Source of the DNA: Halomarina salina
GTDB taxonomy: Archaea > Halobacteriota > Halobacteria > Halobacteriales > Haloarculaceae
Assembly (NCBI RefSeq): GCF_023074835.1
Contig: NZ_JALLGW010000001.1
Span: 124,001-188,000 of the forward strand
DNA length: 64,000 bases
Direction of reading: 5' to 3'
Shown: positions 8,983-17,484 of the stretch, piece by piece
How positions within the stretch are numbered: the stretch's first letter is position 1
Layout: each line of letters opens with the position of its first letter
Translations under genes and position numbers: made by a program
The notes under the pieces: generated by a model
Told to the model about the DNA's origin: nothing
Seen by the model: only the letters and a program-made list of their open reading frames with translations
Database searches by the model: none

Positions 8983-9318
8983 ATGCGCGTCGTCCACGAG
9001 TCGGGTCGCGTCCTCGCCAGCGAGGTGGAGACGGCCGACTCCTTCCTCTCGCAGGCCCGCGGCCTGATGTTCCGGCGGTCGATTCCCGACGACTACGCCC
9101 TCGTGTTCCGGTTCGACGACCAGGGACCGCGGGACCTGCACATGGTGTTCGTCCCGTTCGCCATCGACGCCTGCTGGCTCTGTGACGGCGTCGTCCAGCA
9201 GGTGTCGAGACTCCGGGCGTGGCGTGGGTACGGGAAGCACGTCGCCGACACCGTCGTCGAGGCACCGGCTGGCACGTTCGACGACGTCGAGGCGGGCGAC
9301 AGACTCCGGTTCGAGTGA
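8983..9318 (+). CDS. DUF192 family protein
   Basis: A 111-residue DUF192 protein. It has the characteristic ARGLMFRRSIPDDYALVF segment, then LHMVFVPFAIDACWLCDGVVQQV (the family's conserved hydrophobic-strand motif) and a C-terminal VVEAPAGTFDDVEAGDRLRFE, close to the usual EVPAGTxxxxGIxxGDxV pattern. The family is widespread and has no settled function. The start at 8983 sits about 27 nt after a ttctt box. There is no signal peptide, so it is probably cytoplasmic. Confidence 0.9.
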   Translation: MRVVHESGRVLASEVETADSFLSQARGLMFRRSIPDDYALVFRFDDQGPRDLHMVFVPFAIDACWLCDGVVQQVSRLRAWRGYGKHVADTVVEAPAGTFDDVEAGDRLRFE

Positions 9319-9466
9319 CGCCGACGCGGCCGACCGAGTATCGAGTCGGTACGGTCGCGTACGTCGGCGAGACGTAGCGGTTGCTCCTCGACGAAGCGGT
9401 GCGAAAGAGAGCGTGTAGCCGGTCGTCCCCCGAGACCTGCTGTCCGATACGTCAGGAACCGCGTCT

Positions 9467-9739
9467 TCAGTCGTCGCCGACCGCCTGCGCGTCGGGCGTC
9501 TCGCCCTGCGCGGAGACGATCTCGTAGAGGTTCTGTCGGGCGTCGGCGAAGTAGACGTCCTCGTCGACCGCGTCGATGCCTTCGAGTCGTTCGAGTGCGT
9601 AGCGGACGGTTCTCGCGGAGAGCATCGACTCCTCGACGATGCCCTTCTGTGTCAGTGGGCCGTTGTACTGCAGGACCTTATATACGAGCTTGGCGCTCGG
9701 TGGCAGGTCCGCAAGCCCCTCGGCGGAAGAGTCGCTCAT
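9467..9739 (-). CDS. small winged-helix (MarR-like) regulator
   Basis: A 90-residue protein that is essentially one winged-helix domain: LPPSAKLVYKVLQYNGPLTQKGI, then the recognition helix MLSARTVRYALERLE and a wing ending VYFADARQNLYEIV. Such minimal MarR/HTH proteins are common transcription regulators in Halobacteria. The start at 9739 is supported by a TATA-like box about 31 nt upstream. Two gtataaa elements in the promoter suggest possible self-control. No effector domain is present. Confidence 0.85.
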   Translation of the reverse strand: MSDSSAEGLADLPPSAKLVYKVLQYNGPLTQKGIVEESMLSARTVRYALERLEGIDAVDEDVYFADARQNLYEIVSAQGETPDAQAVGDD

Positions 9740-9743
9740 AACG

Positions 9744-9773
9744 GTATAAACGGACACGTCGACAGTGTATAAA
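9744..9773 (-). promoter_or_regulatory. promoter with paired TTTATAC elements
   Basis: On the minus strand TTTATAC occurs twice, at 9767-9773 and 9744-9750. The distal copy is placed as a TATA box for the winged-helix gene that starts at 9739. The proximal copy is too close to the start to be a TATA box for it. It may be an operator or chance. Confidence 0.5.
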
Positions 9774-9856
9774 GATTGACCCGGAAGTCGGATATCGGAT
9801 ACATCGAGGGCGAGCGGACCGAACGGCTTTTGCGGCCGCACCGACCACTCTCGGAC

Positions 9857-10156
9857 ATGGCTACCGACACGGTCGAGCGCCCGAGCGCTCACATCCGGGG
9901 CATCACCGTGACGGCGCTGTCCGCGCTGCTGGGTATCGCCGCCGCCTTCGGGTCGTACCTCACGACGACCGACCCGAACGCGACGGCAGTCGTCTACGCC
10001 CTCTTCGTGGCAATCGCCGTCCAGTTCCCGGTGCTCCGGTTCACCGGCCTCAAGGAGGAGTTCTCCGCGAAGGACTACCTCTACGTCGCGTTCATGACGT
10101 TCGCCCTCTGGTTCGTCTGCCTGACCATCCTCTTCACCGCGGGCGTCTCGCTGTAA
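9857..10156 (+). CDS. EMC6-like membrane protein
   Basis: A 99-residue protein with three predicted membrane helices (about residues 14-33, 44-62 and 76-97). Its KEEFSAKDYLYVAFMTFALWFVCLTILF C-terminal half resembles archaeal relatives of the EMC6 subunit of the eukaryotic membrane-protein insertion complex. A cttttg box lies about 28 nt before the ATG. Its stop codon overlaps the start of the RLI gene by one base (TAATG), so the two are translationally coupled. That coupling ties a membrane protein to ribosome recycling. Confidence 0.8.
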   Translation: MATDTVERPSAHIRGITVTALSALLGIAAAFGSYLTTTDPNATAVVYALFVAIAVQFPVLRFTGLKEEFSAKDYLYVAFMTFALWFVCLTILFTAGVSL

Positions 10157-12003
10157 TGGCCGACGACAGCATCGCGGTGGTCGACCTCGACAGGTGTCAG
10201 CCCGACCGCTGTAACTACGAGTGTGCGAACTACTGCCCCCCCAACCGGACGGGCAAGGAGTGCATCGTCACGCGCGAGGAGCGCCACGGCGACGACGCCT
10301 ACGAGGGCGACCCCGACCAGGTGTCCATCTCCGAGGACATCTGTCTCGGCGAGTCGTGTGGCATCTGCGTCGTCAAGTGTCCGTTCGACGCGCTGGAGAT
10401 CATCAACCTCCCGCAGGAGCTCGACGAGGAACCGGTCCACCGCTACGGCGAGAACGCGTTCGCGCTCTACGGCCTCCCCGCCCCACAGGACGGGAAGGTG
10501 ACCGGCATCCTCGGGCCGAACGGCATCGGGAAGACCACCGCCGTCCGCATCCTCGCCGACGAGATAACGCCGAACCTCGGCGACCCGAACGCGGAACCTG
10601 ACTGGGACGCCGTCATCGACGAGTACCGCGGGACGGAGCTCCAGAACTACCTCGAAGAGCTCCAGGCCGACGAGGTCGCGGTCGCCCGTAAACCGCAGTA
10701 CGTCGACAAGATCCCGAACCAGTTCGACGGCAACACCCGCCAGCTCCTCGAATCGACCGACGAGCGGGGCGTCGTCGACGAACTCGTCGACCGCCTCTCG
10801 ATTCGGCCGGTCGTCGACCAGTCCATCGACACGCTCTCCGGGGGCGAACTCCAGCGGGTCGCGCTCGCGGCCACGCTCGCTCGCGACGCCGACTTCTACT
10901 TCCTCGACGAGATTACGCCCTACCTCGACATCGGCCAGCGCGTCACCGCGGCGCGTCTCATCCGGGAACTCGCCGAGGAGGGCGACCGCTCGATGCTCGT
11001 CGTCGAACACGACCTGGCGGTGCTCGACCTGCTGGCGGACTCGCTGAACGTCGCCTACGGTGAACCCGGCGCGTTCGGCGTCATCACGCCGCCCAAATCG
11101 ACGCGGCAGGGCGTCAACCAGTACCTCTCGGGCTACCTCGAGAACGAGAACATGCGCATCCGCCCGGAGGCCATCGAGTTCGAGCGTCACGCGCCCCGGT
11201 CGTCGTACCAGGGCGAGACGCTCGCCTCGTACCCCGACCTCACGATGTCCTACGGCGAGGACGAGTTCACGCTCGACGTCGAGGCCGGCGAGATACGCGA
11301 GAACGAGGTGCTCGGCGTCGTCGGTCCGAACGGTATCGGGAAGTCGACGTTCGCCAAACTGCTCGCCGGTCGCATCGAGGCGACCGAGGGCGAGATGGAC
11401 ACGCGTCTCGACATCTCCTACAAACCGCAGTACGTCGACATCGACCAGCCGATGCGCGTCGACGCCTTCCTGGCGTCTATCACCGACCAGTTCGGCTCCT
11501 CGTACTGGGAGACGGAGATCGCGAACCCGCTCCAGCTGGGGCGCATCATGGAGCAGAACCTCACCGACCTCTCCGGAGGGGAGCGTCAACGCGTCGCCAT
11601 CGCGGCGTGCCTCTCGAAGGACGCCGACCTCTACCTGCTCGACGAGCCGTCGGCGCACCTCGACGTTGAACAGCGGGTGCTCGCCACCCGCGCCATCCGG
11701 CGGTACACCGAGAACCACGACGCGACGGCGATGGTCATCGACCACGACATCTACATGATCGACCTGCTGTCGGACCGCCTGATGGTGTTCGACGGCGAAC
11801 CCGCCGTCCGCGGCGAGACCTCTCCCCCGGTCGGGATGCGCGAGGGGATGAACCAGTTCCTCTCGAACCTCGACATCACGTTCCGCCGCGACCAGCGCAC
11901 CAGCCGTCCGCGCATCAACAAGCCGGGTAGCCAGCTCGACCGCGAGCAGAAGAACGCGGGCGAGTACTACTACGCGCCTGCCGGGGACGACGAAGACGAG
12001 TAG
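10156..12003 (+). CDS. ribosome recycling ATPase RLI/ABCE1
   Basis: A 615-residue ABCE1 homologue, the usual length. The N-terminal iron-sulfur domain has two Cys clusters (C14-x4-C-x3-C-x3-C and, near residue 65, CLGESCGICVVKC), followed by tandem ABC domains. ABC1 has GPNGIGKTT, LSGGELQR and FYFLDEIT; ABC2 has GPNGIGKST, LSGGERQR and LYLLDEPSAHLD. The hinge and tail regions are conserved. Known role: splitting 70S ribosomes after termination, working with aRF1/Pelota. It is coupled to the upstream EMC6-like gene. Confidence 0.97.
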   Translation: MADDSIAVVDLDRCQPDRCNYECANYCPPNRTGKECIVTREERHGDDAYEGDPDQVSISEDICLGESCGICVVKCPFDALEIINLPQELDEEPVHRYGENAFALYGLPAPQDGKVTGILGPNGIGKTTAVRILADEITPNLGDPNAEPDWDAVIDEYRGTELQNYLEELQADEVAVARKPQYVDKIPNQFDGNTRQLLESTDERGVVDELVDRLSIRPVVDQSIDTLSGGELQRVALAATLARDADFYFLDEITPYLDIGQRVTAARLIRELAEEGDRSMLVVEHDLAVLDLLADSLNVAYGEPGAFGVITPPKSTRQGVNQYLSGYLENENMRIRPEAIEFERHAPRSSYQGETLASYPDLTMSYGEDEFTLDVEAGEIRENEVLGVVGPNGIGKSTFAKLLAGRIEATEGEMDTRLDISYKPQYVDIDQPMRVDAFLASITDQFGSSYWETEIANPLQLGRIMEQNLTDLSGGERQRVAIAACLSKDADLYLLDEPSAHLDVEQRVLATRAIRRYTENHDATAMVIDHDIYMIDLLSDRLMVFDGEPAVRGETSPPVGMREGMNQFLSNLDITFRRDQRTSRPRINKPGSQLDREQKNAGEYYYAPAGDDEDE

Positions 12004-12060
12004 GTCCACCGAGTCCCGCTCTACCGCACGCTTTTGTCGGCCCCCCTCCTCCCCACGGCT

Positions 12061-12831
12061 GTGCACGACTACCACGTCCACTCGAACTACTCGGACGGGA
12101 CCTTTCTCTACCATATGTGCCACGCCGCCGAGGAGGCGGGTCTGGACGGGCTGGGCTTCGCCGACCACTGTAACGTCTCTACTCGCGAGCCACAGCGCCG
12201 GGAGAAGCAGATGTTCGGGTTCAATCTGGACGCGACCTACGAGCGACGCCGGGCGGGTATCGAGGCCATCCGTGACAAGTTCGGCCTCCGCGTCTACGAC
12301 GCCGTCGAGATGGACTACCTCCCCGACGAGCGAGACACCATCGCCCGCTTCCTCGACGAGGCGAACTTCGACTACGCCATCGGCAGCGTCCACACCGTCG
12401 ACGACCGGAACGTCCAGACGACCGGCCCGTTCCGAGAGATGGACGAGCCAGAGCGTCGGGCGGTCGTCGACGCCTACTACGACGCCCTCGTCTCGCTCGT
12501 CGAGTCCGAACTGTTCGAGGTGGCCGCCCACCCCGACCTCCTCGAACGCACGACGCCGCTGCGCGGGTTCACCACCGAGGACCACTACCGCCGCGTCGCC
12601 GAGGCGTTCGCCGACTCGCGGACGGTCCCCGAGGTGAACGCCGGGCGGGTCCTGCGCGACTACGGCGAACTGCACCCGAAGACCGAGTTCTACGAGGTCC
12701 TCCGCGAGTACGACGTCGAGTTCACGCTCGGCACCGACTCCCACCGCCCAGACGAGATAGAACCGCGCGCCGACGAACTCGACCGGTTCTGTGCGGAGAC
12801 GGAGTTAGAGCCGGTCGAACTGCGCGTCTGA
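12061..12831 (+). CDS. PHP-domain phosphoesterase (histidinol-phosphatase-like)
   Basis: A 256-residue PHP-family hydrolase. Metal-binding motifs appear in order: HDYHVHSNYSDG at the N terminus, GFADHCNV, AVEMDYLP, IGSVHTVD, VAAHPDLLER and LGTDSHRPDE near the C terminus. This fits histidinol-phosphatase-like enzymes, though PHP proteins also hydrolyse other phosphomonoesters. GTG at 12061 is taken as the start because homologues begin directly at HDYHVH and a cttttg box lies 27 nt upstream. A TTG at 12034 falls inside that box. No histidine genes lie nearby, so the substrate is uncertain. Confidence 0.88.
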   Translation: MHDYHVHSNYSDGTFLYHMCHAAEEAGLDGLGFADHCNVSTREPQRREKQMFGFNLDATYERRRAGIEAIRDKFGLRVYDAVEMDYLPDERDTIARFLDEANFDYAIGSVHTVDDRNVQTTGPFREMDEPERRAVVDAYYDALVSLVESELFEVAAHPDLLERTTPLRGFTTEDHYRRVAEAFADSRTVPEVNAGRVLRDYGELHPKTEFYEVLREYDVEFTLGTDSHRPDEIEPRADELDRFCAETELEPVELRV

Positions 12832-12884
12832 GCGGCGAGTGCGACGCGGCCGGAAGGCGGGGTGAGAACCGTCCCCCGGAGCTG

Positions 12885-13925
12885 TTACCCGTCGAACTCG
12901 GTGCGTTCCACGCCGATGGAGCGGGAGCGCTCGGCGTCGCTCATCACGTCGCGGTAGGCGGCGGTGTACGCCTTGATCTTCCGGTAGAGCAGGTAGCCGA
13001 AGAACCCCTGGAACAGGACGACGAACGCGAAGAAGACGCTGATGGAGGGGAGCGTCGGTTCGAGGAGGGCGGTGAGGCCGGGCAGCGCGGCGGTCGCGAA
13101 CGAGTTGTACGTCGCGTGGATGAGGGCGGCGATGACGACGCCCTTGGCGATGATGGGACCGGCGTCGTCTGGGTTGAACTTGGCGAGGCCGAGGTAGTAG
13201 CCCGCGAACGCGGAGTAGATGACGTGACCGGGGCCGGCGAGCGCCCGAATCGTCGCGGTCGCGCCGACCTCGGCGAGCACCTGTTCGGGGCCGCCCATCG
13301 AGAGCGACTCGCCCGCCGAGCGCTGGATGTAGATGGCGTTCTCGACGAAGGCGAAGCCGAGGCCCGCCACCGCGCCGTACACCACTCCGTCGACGACGGC
13401 GTCGAACTCGTCGCTCCGGAAGGCGTAGAACCGGACGGCGAGTATCTTCACCGTCTCCTCGACCGGCCCGACGACGAGGAAGAAGAAGAGGATGGAGCCG
13501 ACGAGCGAGAGGACGGTCGTCTCGCCGCTGGCGATACCGACCCCGAGCAGGTTGCCGAAGATGGTGTTGGCGATGGCCGCGAAGCTGGCGAAGACGATGG
13601 CGAGCAGGAACGTGACCGCCAGCAGCGTCAACGGCTCGCCGCTCGTGACGTCGGTCCGGTAGACGTACGCGACGAGGGCGAGCGCCGGAACCGCCGAGAG
13701 GAGCGTCAGTCCGAGGATGACCGGGTTCGTCAGCGCGCCGGCCGCCCCGATGAGCAGTGTGAACAACACTGCGACGAGGACCAGGAGCCACTTGCCGACG
13801 AGGACGGCGAGGTGGTGGAGCCGGACCGCGAAGCGGTCGAGCATCGAGCGTGGTTCCCACGTCGCGATGCCGTAGAGGTCGCGAGAGCGCTTGGCCCGGG
13901 CTTCGACCGGGTCGCGTCGTGCCAT
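12885..13925 (-). CDS. PrsW-like glutamic intramembrane protease
   Basis: A 346-residue multi-pass membrane protein with the PrsW/CAAX-protease-like signature. It has VGPVEETVKILAV (EExxK), GFAFVENAIYI (second Glu), GPGHVIYSAFAGYYLG (His-x3-Ser-x3-Gly) and LIHATYNSF (second His). Eight or so hydrophobic segments separate a cytoplasmic N-terminal tail of about 40 residues from a short C-terminal tail. PrsW proteins cut membrane-bound regulators in bacteria; the archaeal substrate is unknown. It stands alone on the minus strand between the PHP gene and the FAU-1 pair. Confidence 0.88.
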   Translation of the reverse strand: MARRDPVEARAKRSRDLYGIATWEPRSMLDRFAVRLHHLAVLVGKWLLVLVAVLFTLLIGAAGALTNPVILGLTLLSAVPALALVAYVYRTDVTSGEPLTLLAVTFLLAIVFASFAAIANTIFGNLLGVGIASGETTVLSLVGSILFFFLVVGPVEETVKILAVRFYAFRSDEFDAVVDGVVYGAVAGLGFAFVENAIYIQRSAGESLSMGGPEQVLAEVGATATIRALAGPGHVIYSAFAGYYLGLAKFNPDDAGPIIAKGVVIAALIHATYNSFATAALPGLTALLEPTLPSISVFFAFVVLFQGFFGYLLYRKIKAYTAAYRDVMSDAERSRSIGVERTEFDG

Positions 13926-14009
13926 AATCGGTACAGGTGACCCACCCTTCTAACTCTACGGCCCGTAGCGGTCCGCTGGCTTTTCGAGGACCGGCGTCGA
14001 ACGCGGTCC

Positions 14010-14384
14010 ATGCACTTCGACAGTCGAACCCAGCGCGCGCTCCGCGAGGTGGGCCTCTCGACGGACGACATCGCCGAGGCCGACGGCTACGTCAAACAGT
14101 ACACCGACGAGGCCGCCGACGCGCTCGTCGCCTTCTTCGAGGCACACGACACCGTCTACTCGGACATGGACCTCGCGCACAGCGCGGACGGCGTGAACGA
14201 GCACACCGTCGACCACCTCGACTGCTACACCCACGCCGACAGCATCCGCGGCTACCTGAAGTTCGACACGTGGGGCGTCCCGGTCGAAGGAGGCAGACCG
14301 CTCGACGACGGCCTCGTCGAACTGACGCTCGGCCCGACGGTGAACGGTCGGACCCGCTTCGCCGCCGACCCCGACGCGCTATGA
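14010..14384 (+). CDS. conserved haloarchaeal protein, FAU-1 operon
   Basis: A 124-residue acidic protein with no recognised motif beyond conserved His/Tyr/Trp residues (SADGVNEHTVDHLDCYTHAD, KFDTWGVPVEGGRP). I recognise it only as a family restricted to Halobacteria. A cttttcg box lies about 27 nt before the ATG. Its stop overlaps the start of the FAU-1 gene by four bases (ATGA), so they form a translationally coupled pair. That suggests a linked role in RNA metabolism, which is inference. Confidence 0.75.
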   Translation: MHFDSRTQRALREVGLSTDDIAEADGYVKQYTDEAADALVAFFEAHDTVYSDMDLAHSADGVNEHTVDHLDCYTHADSIRGYLKFDTWGVPVEGGRPLDDGLVELTLGPTVNGRTRFAADPDAL

Positions 14385-15790
14385 GCGTCCGCGTCCGGGG
14401 CATCTACGCGACGGCGCTCACCCGTCTGCTCTACGACGACACGGGCGTCGTGCAGGCCTCGGAACCCATCCGCGAGCGGTTCGACGCGACGTTCCCCGTC
14501 GCCCCGGCGCTGGCGACAGTCGCCACCACCGACGACCGACAGGGCGTCGGCGTCTCGGGCGAGGAACCGACGGTCGACGCGGCGACGGACCGCCTCGAAT
14601 CGGTCGGCGTCGACACGCTGGCGTGGAACGACCCGGCTCCCGAAGGCGCGGTGTTCGACGCCCGTGTCGAGTCCACGAAGCGGAGCGGTGCGGTCCTCGA
14701 CCTCGGCGAAGACGACAAGGGGGGTATCGAGGGCTGGCTCCACTTCTCGCAGGTCGACGACCGCATCGAGGCGGGCGACGCGCTCCGCGTCCAGATTCGG
14801 GAGGCGGTCGCACCCTGGAGCGACGACCGGCCGGTGTGTACGACCGACCTCACGGTCGAGACGGAACTGGCACGACTCGTCCGAAGCGACCAGAGCGACG
14901 CGACCACGGGCGGCGTCGAACTCGCCTCGCTGTTGCCGACGGATCCGCGTGACGGGTGGGCGGTCCGGTGGGACGAACGCGCGGACGACGCGGACCTCGA
15001 CGCACTCGGCGCGACGCTCGACCGACTCAACGAGCGGGCCGCCGTCCTCGACGCGCTCCCCAACCCGGCGTCGGCCGGCGAGTCCGGCGACGAACCCGGG
15101 CGTCTCACTGACGGACTGGCGACGACGTGGTGCTGGTTCGGCCGCGAGTCGCGGTTCGCGCTCGACGACCTCAGACGCGAGGTGACGCCGACGATGGGCG
15201 GCCACCACCGCGCGAAGGCGGCGACGAACGCCGCGAGCGCGGCCGTCGACTTCGCCGAGGCGGTCTGCGACGACGCGGGCGACGGCGGCGAGTTCCCGTT
15301 CGCCGCGCTCACCCGGCAGTTCGGTCCCCGCGAGGGCGACACGCTGGCCCTCGGCCACGGGAAGCCAGCCGGCCACCTCGTCGTCCTCGGCCGCGGCGAG
15401 GTGACCGACTACGACCCCGTCGGGAAGGTGACGCTCGAACGCGAGATGACGCCCGGCGGCACCTACGACGCACTCGGCGTCGAACGACGGGCGGGCGACG
15501 TGGCCGTCACGAAACTGCAGGAGGGTCGCTGGTGGTACCCGACGGTGTACCGCGGCAGCGACGGCGAACGCCGCGGGACGTACGTCAACGTCTGCACGCC
15601 GGTCGAACTGTTCCCCGACGTGGCGCGGTACGTCGACCTCCACGTCGACGTGGTGAAACACGCCGACGGCCGGGTGGAGCGGGTCGACGACGACGAACTC
15701 GACGAGGCCGTCGCCGTCGGTGAGATTCCGGAGCCGCTCGCGGAGAAGGCGCGAGCGGTGGCGAGCGCCGTCGAGAACGCGCTGCGCTGA
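14381..15790 (+). CDS. FAU-1 family RNA-binding protein (S1 + DUF402)
   Basis: A 469-residue archaeal protein. Residues about 85-150 look like an S1 RNA-binding fold (VFDARVESTKRSGAVLDLG, GIEGWLHFSQVDDRIEAGD). The C-terminal third carries the DUF402 domain (LGVERRAGDVAVTKLQEGRWWYPTVYR through FPDVARYVDLHVDVV). This S1-plus-DUF402 layout is that of FAU-1/AU-1, an archaeal relative of RNase E/G that binds AU-rich RNA. It starts inside the stop of the preceding gene. A 5S rRNA or mRNA processing role is known for relatives, not shown here. Confidence 0.87.
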   Translation: MSVRVRGIYATALTRLLYDDTGVVQASEPIRERFDATFPVAPALATVATTDDRQGVGVSGEEPTVDAATDRLESVGVDTLAWNDPAPEGAVFDARVESTKRSGAVLDLGEDDKGGIEGWLHFSQVDDRIEAGDALRVQIREAVAPWSDDRPVCTTDLTVETELARLVRSDQSDATTGGVELASLLPTDPRDGWAVRWDERADDADLDALGATLDRLNERAAVLDALPNPASAGESGDEPGRLTDGLATTWCWFGRESRFALDDLRREVTPTMGGHHRAKAATNAASAAVDFAEAVCDDAGDGGEFPFAALTRQFGPREGDTLALGHGKPAGHLVVLGRGEVTDYDPVGKVTLEREMTPGGTYDALGVERRAGDVAVTKLQEGRWWYPTVYRGSDGERRGTYVNVCTPVELFPDVARYVDLHVDVVKHADGRVERVDDDELDEAVAVGEIPEPLAEKARAVASAVENALR

Positions 15791-15799
15791 GTCGGCCAG

Positions 15800-17359
15800 T
15801 TACTCGTCGTCGTCCTGTCCGCGGAGCACTCGCCACGCCGCGAGACCGCTCCCGGCGACGCCGGCGGCGATGCCGAACCCGGGACCGCTCCCGGAGGAGT
15901 CCGTGGTCGTCTCCACGGTACCCGAGTCGGTAGCGGCCACCGTCGTGTCGCTGACGACAGTGCCGGTCCCGTTCGTGGTGGTACCGCCCGACGCGGTCCC
16001 GCCAGTGGTGTTACCGCCGTCCCCCGTCCCGTTCGCGGTGCCGGTCGTCGAGTCCGTCGTGCTCGTCGGCACCGGCGTCTGGGTCCGGGTCGACTGCTCC
16101 CCGCTCGGTGCGTCTGGGAACGCGACGAGGCCGGCGAACGCGCCCTGCTCACCCCGGTGGTTCTCGGCGCTGGCGACGAACGTCTCGCCCGGTTCGACGG
16201 CCACTGCAGCCCAGAAACTCAGCTCCTCGCGGTTCTCCCACTCGCGGAGGATACCCGGGGCGCTCGGGTCGCTCACGTCGAACACCTTCACGCCGCCGCT
16301 GTACCACGAGGTGTAGAGGCGGTCGCCCGCGAAGTCGAAGTTGTGCGAGGTGGTCCAGACGCCGCTGTAGGTCGGCTGGTCGGTGGGTGGCGGGGTGATG
16401 GTGGCCAGCGACTCGGCGGTCGTCGGGTCGGAGATGTCGAACAGTTCGATGCCGCTCGGACCGTCGTCGTCCTCGTCGGCCTCCGTGTCCCACGACTCCA
16501 TCCCGACGCCGAGCACCGAGGCGTCGTCGTTCACGGCGACGTAGTGGTCGTTGCCCGGCGGCTGGAGGTTCTCGTTGGTCACCTGACTCCCCGACAGACT
16601 GGCGAGTTCCTCCGGTGGCCGACCGCGGACGTGGTTGATCACCGACGGCGAGGCGGGGTCGCTCACGTCGAGGAGCCACGTCCCGGCGTCCCAGTACGCG
16701 AGGTACGCGACGCCGTCCTGCACGTACATGTCGTGGAGCACGCGGAGACCGGTGTAGACGTCGCCCCAGGCCTCGTTCTCGTCGACGGGCGACCAGCGCC
16801 CGAGTTCCTCGCCCGCCTCGACGTCTATCATGACGACCGGGTTCTCGCTCTGCAGGCCGTCGGCGTAGTTGTCGCCGCGGTACGCGACGCCGTCGCTCAG
16901 GAAGACGTTGTGGTTGATCGACTCGGTCTCGTAGACGCCCACCTGTTCGGGAGCCGCGGGGTCCGAGACGTCGTAGAGCACGAGAGCACTCACGCTGTTC
17001 TGCGTCGACTGCGCTGGCCCGGCGACGAGCAGGCGGTCGCCCTCGACCTTCACGTCGAAGATCTGTTTCATCGGACCGTTCTCCCGGTCGGCCAGGAGGT
17101 CCGTCGGGTTGGCGAGTACAGACGGGTTCTCCGGGTCGGAGACGTCGACGCTGGCGAACCCGTCGCTCGTCGCGAGGTAGGCGACGTCGCCGGAGACGAC
17201 GACCTCGGTGGTGCCGGGCACCTCGACCCGGCCGAGGGGGCCGTAGTCGTCCTGTGCCGTGGACTGTGCACTCGCGACTCCCGAGAGGGCGGGGAGCGTC
17301 GCCGCCGCGCCGAGCGTCCGGAGGACGTCGCGGCGACTGCGGGGAGTTGGGGACTCCAT
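15800..17359 (-). CDS. secreted LVIVD-repeat protein with PGF-CTERM-like tail
   Basis: A 519-residue exported protein. It starts with a Tat signal (SRRDVLRTLGAAATLPALSGVASAQ). It has repeated LVIVD/beta-propeller units, each with a variant of DVSDPxxPxV about every 45-60 residues. A long Thr/Gly/Ser-rich linker (about residues 415-490) follows, then GPGFGIAAGVAGSGLAAW and a basic/acidic end. The tail matches the PGF-CTERM sorting signal cut by archaeosortase A, which would leave the protein lipid-anchored at the cell surface. The linker is a likely O-glycosylation zone. The role of the propeller is unknown. Confidence 0.85.
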   Translation of the reverse strand: MESPTPRSRRDVLRTLGAAATLPALSGVASAQSTAQDDYGPLGRVEVPGTTEVVVSGDVAYLATSDGFASVDVSDPENPSVLANPTDLLADRENGPMKQIFDVKVEGDRLLVAGPAQSTQNSVSALVLYDVSDPAAPEQVGVYETESINHNVFLSDGVAYRGDNYADGLQSENPVVMIDVEAGEELGRWSPVDENEAWGDVYTGLRVLHDMYVQDGVAYLAYWDAGTWLLDVSDPASPSVINHVRGRPPEELASLSGSQVTNENLQPPGNDHYVAVNDDASVLGVGMESWDTEADEDDDGPSGIELFDISDPTTAESLATITPPPTDQPTYSGVWTTSHNFDFAGDRLYTSWYSGGVKVFDVSDPSAPGILREWENREELSFWAAVAVEPGETFVASAENHRGEQGAFAGLVAFPDAPSGEQSTRTQTPVPTSTTDSTTGTANGTGDGGNTTGGTASGGTTTNGTGTVVSDTTVAATDSGTVETTTDSSGSGPGFGIAAGVAGSGLAAWRVLRGQDDDE

Positions 17360-17484
17360 GGGAGAACTGAGCAATCGCCCGGTGTATGCGTTACGGTCCC
17401 TGGACTGTCACGTCCGGAGCCAGGTGAGGAGCGATATCGACGCCGGCGCTCGGCGCCAACGCCCGACTCGCGACCGCTCGGTCG

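Noticed and set aside
12034-12060. TTG at 12034 as the start of the PHP-domain gene
   Set aside because: It lies inside the T-rich promoter box. GTG at 12061 leads straight into the conserved HDYHVH motif at leaderless spacing.
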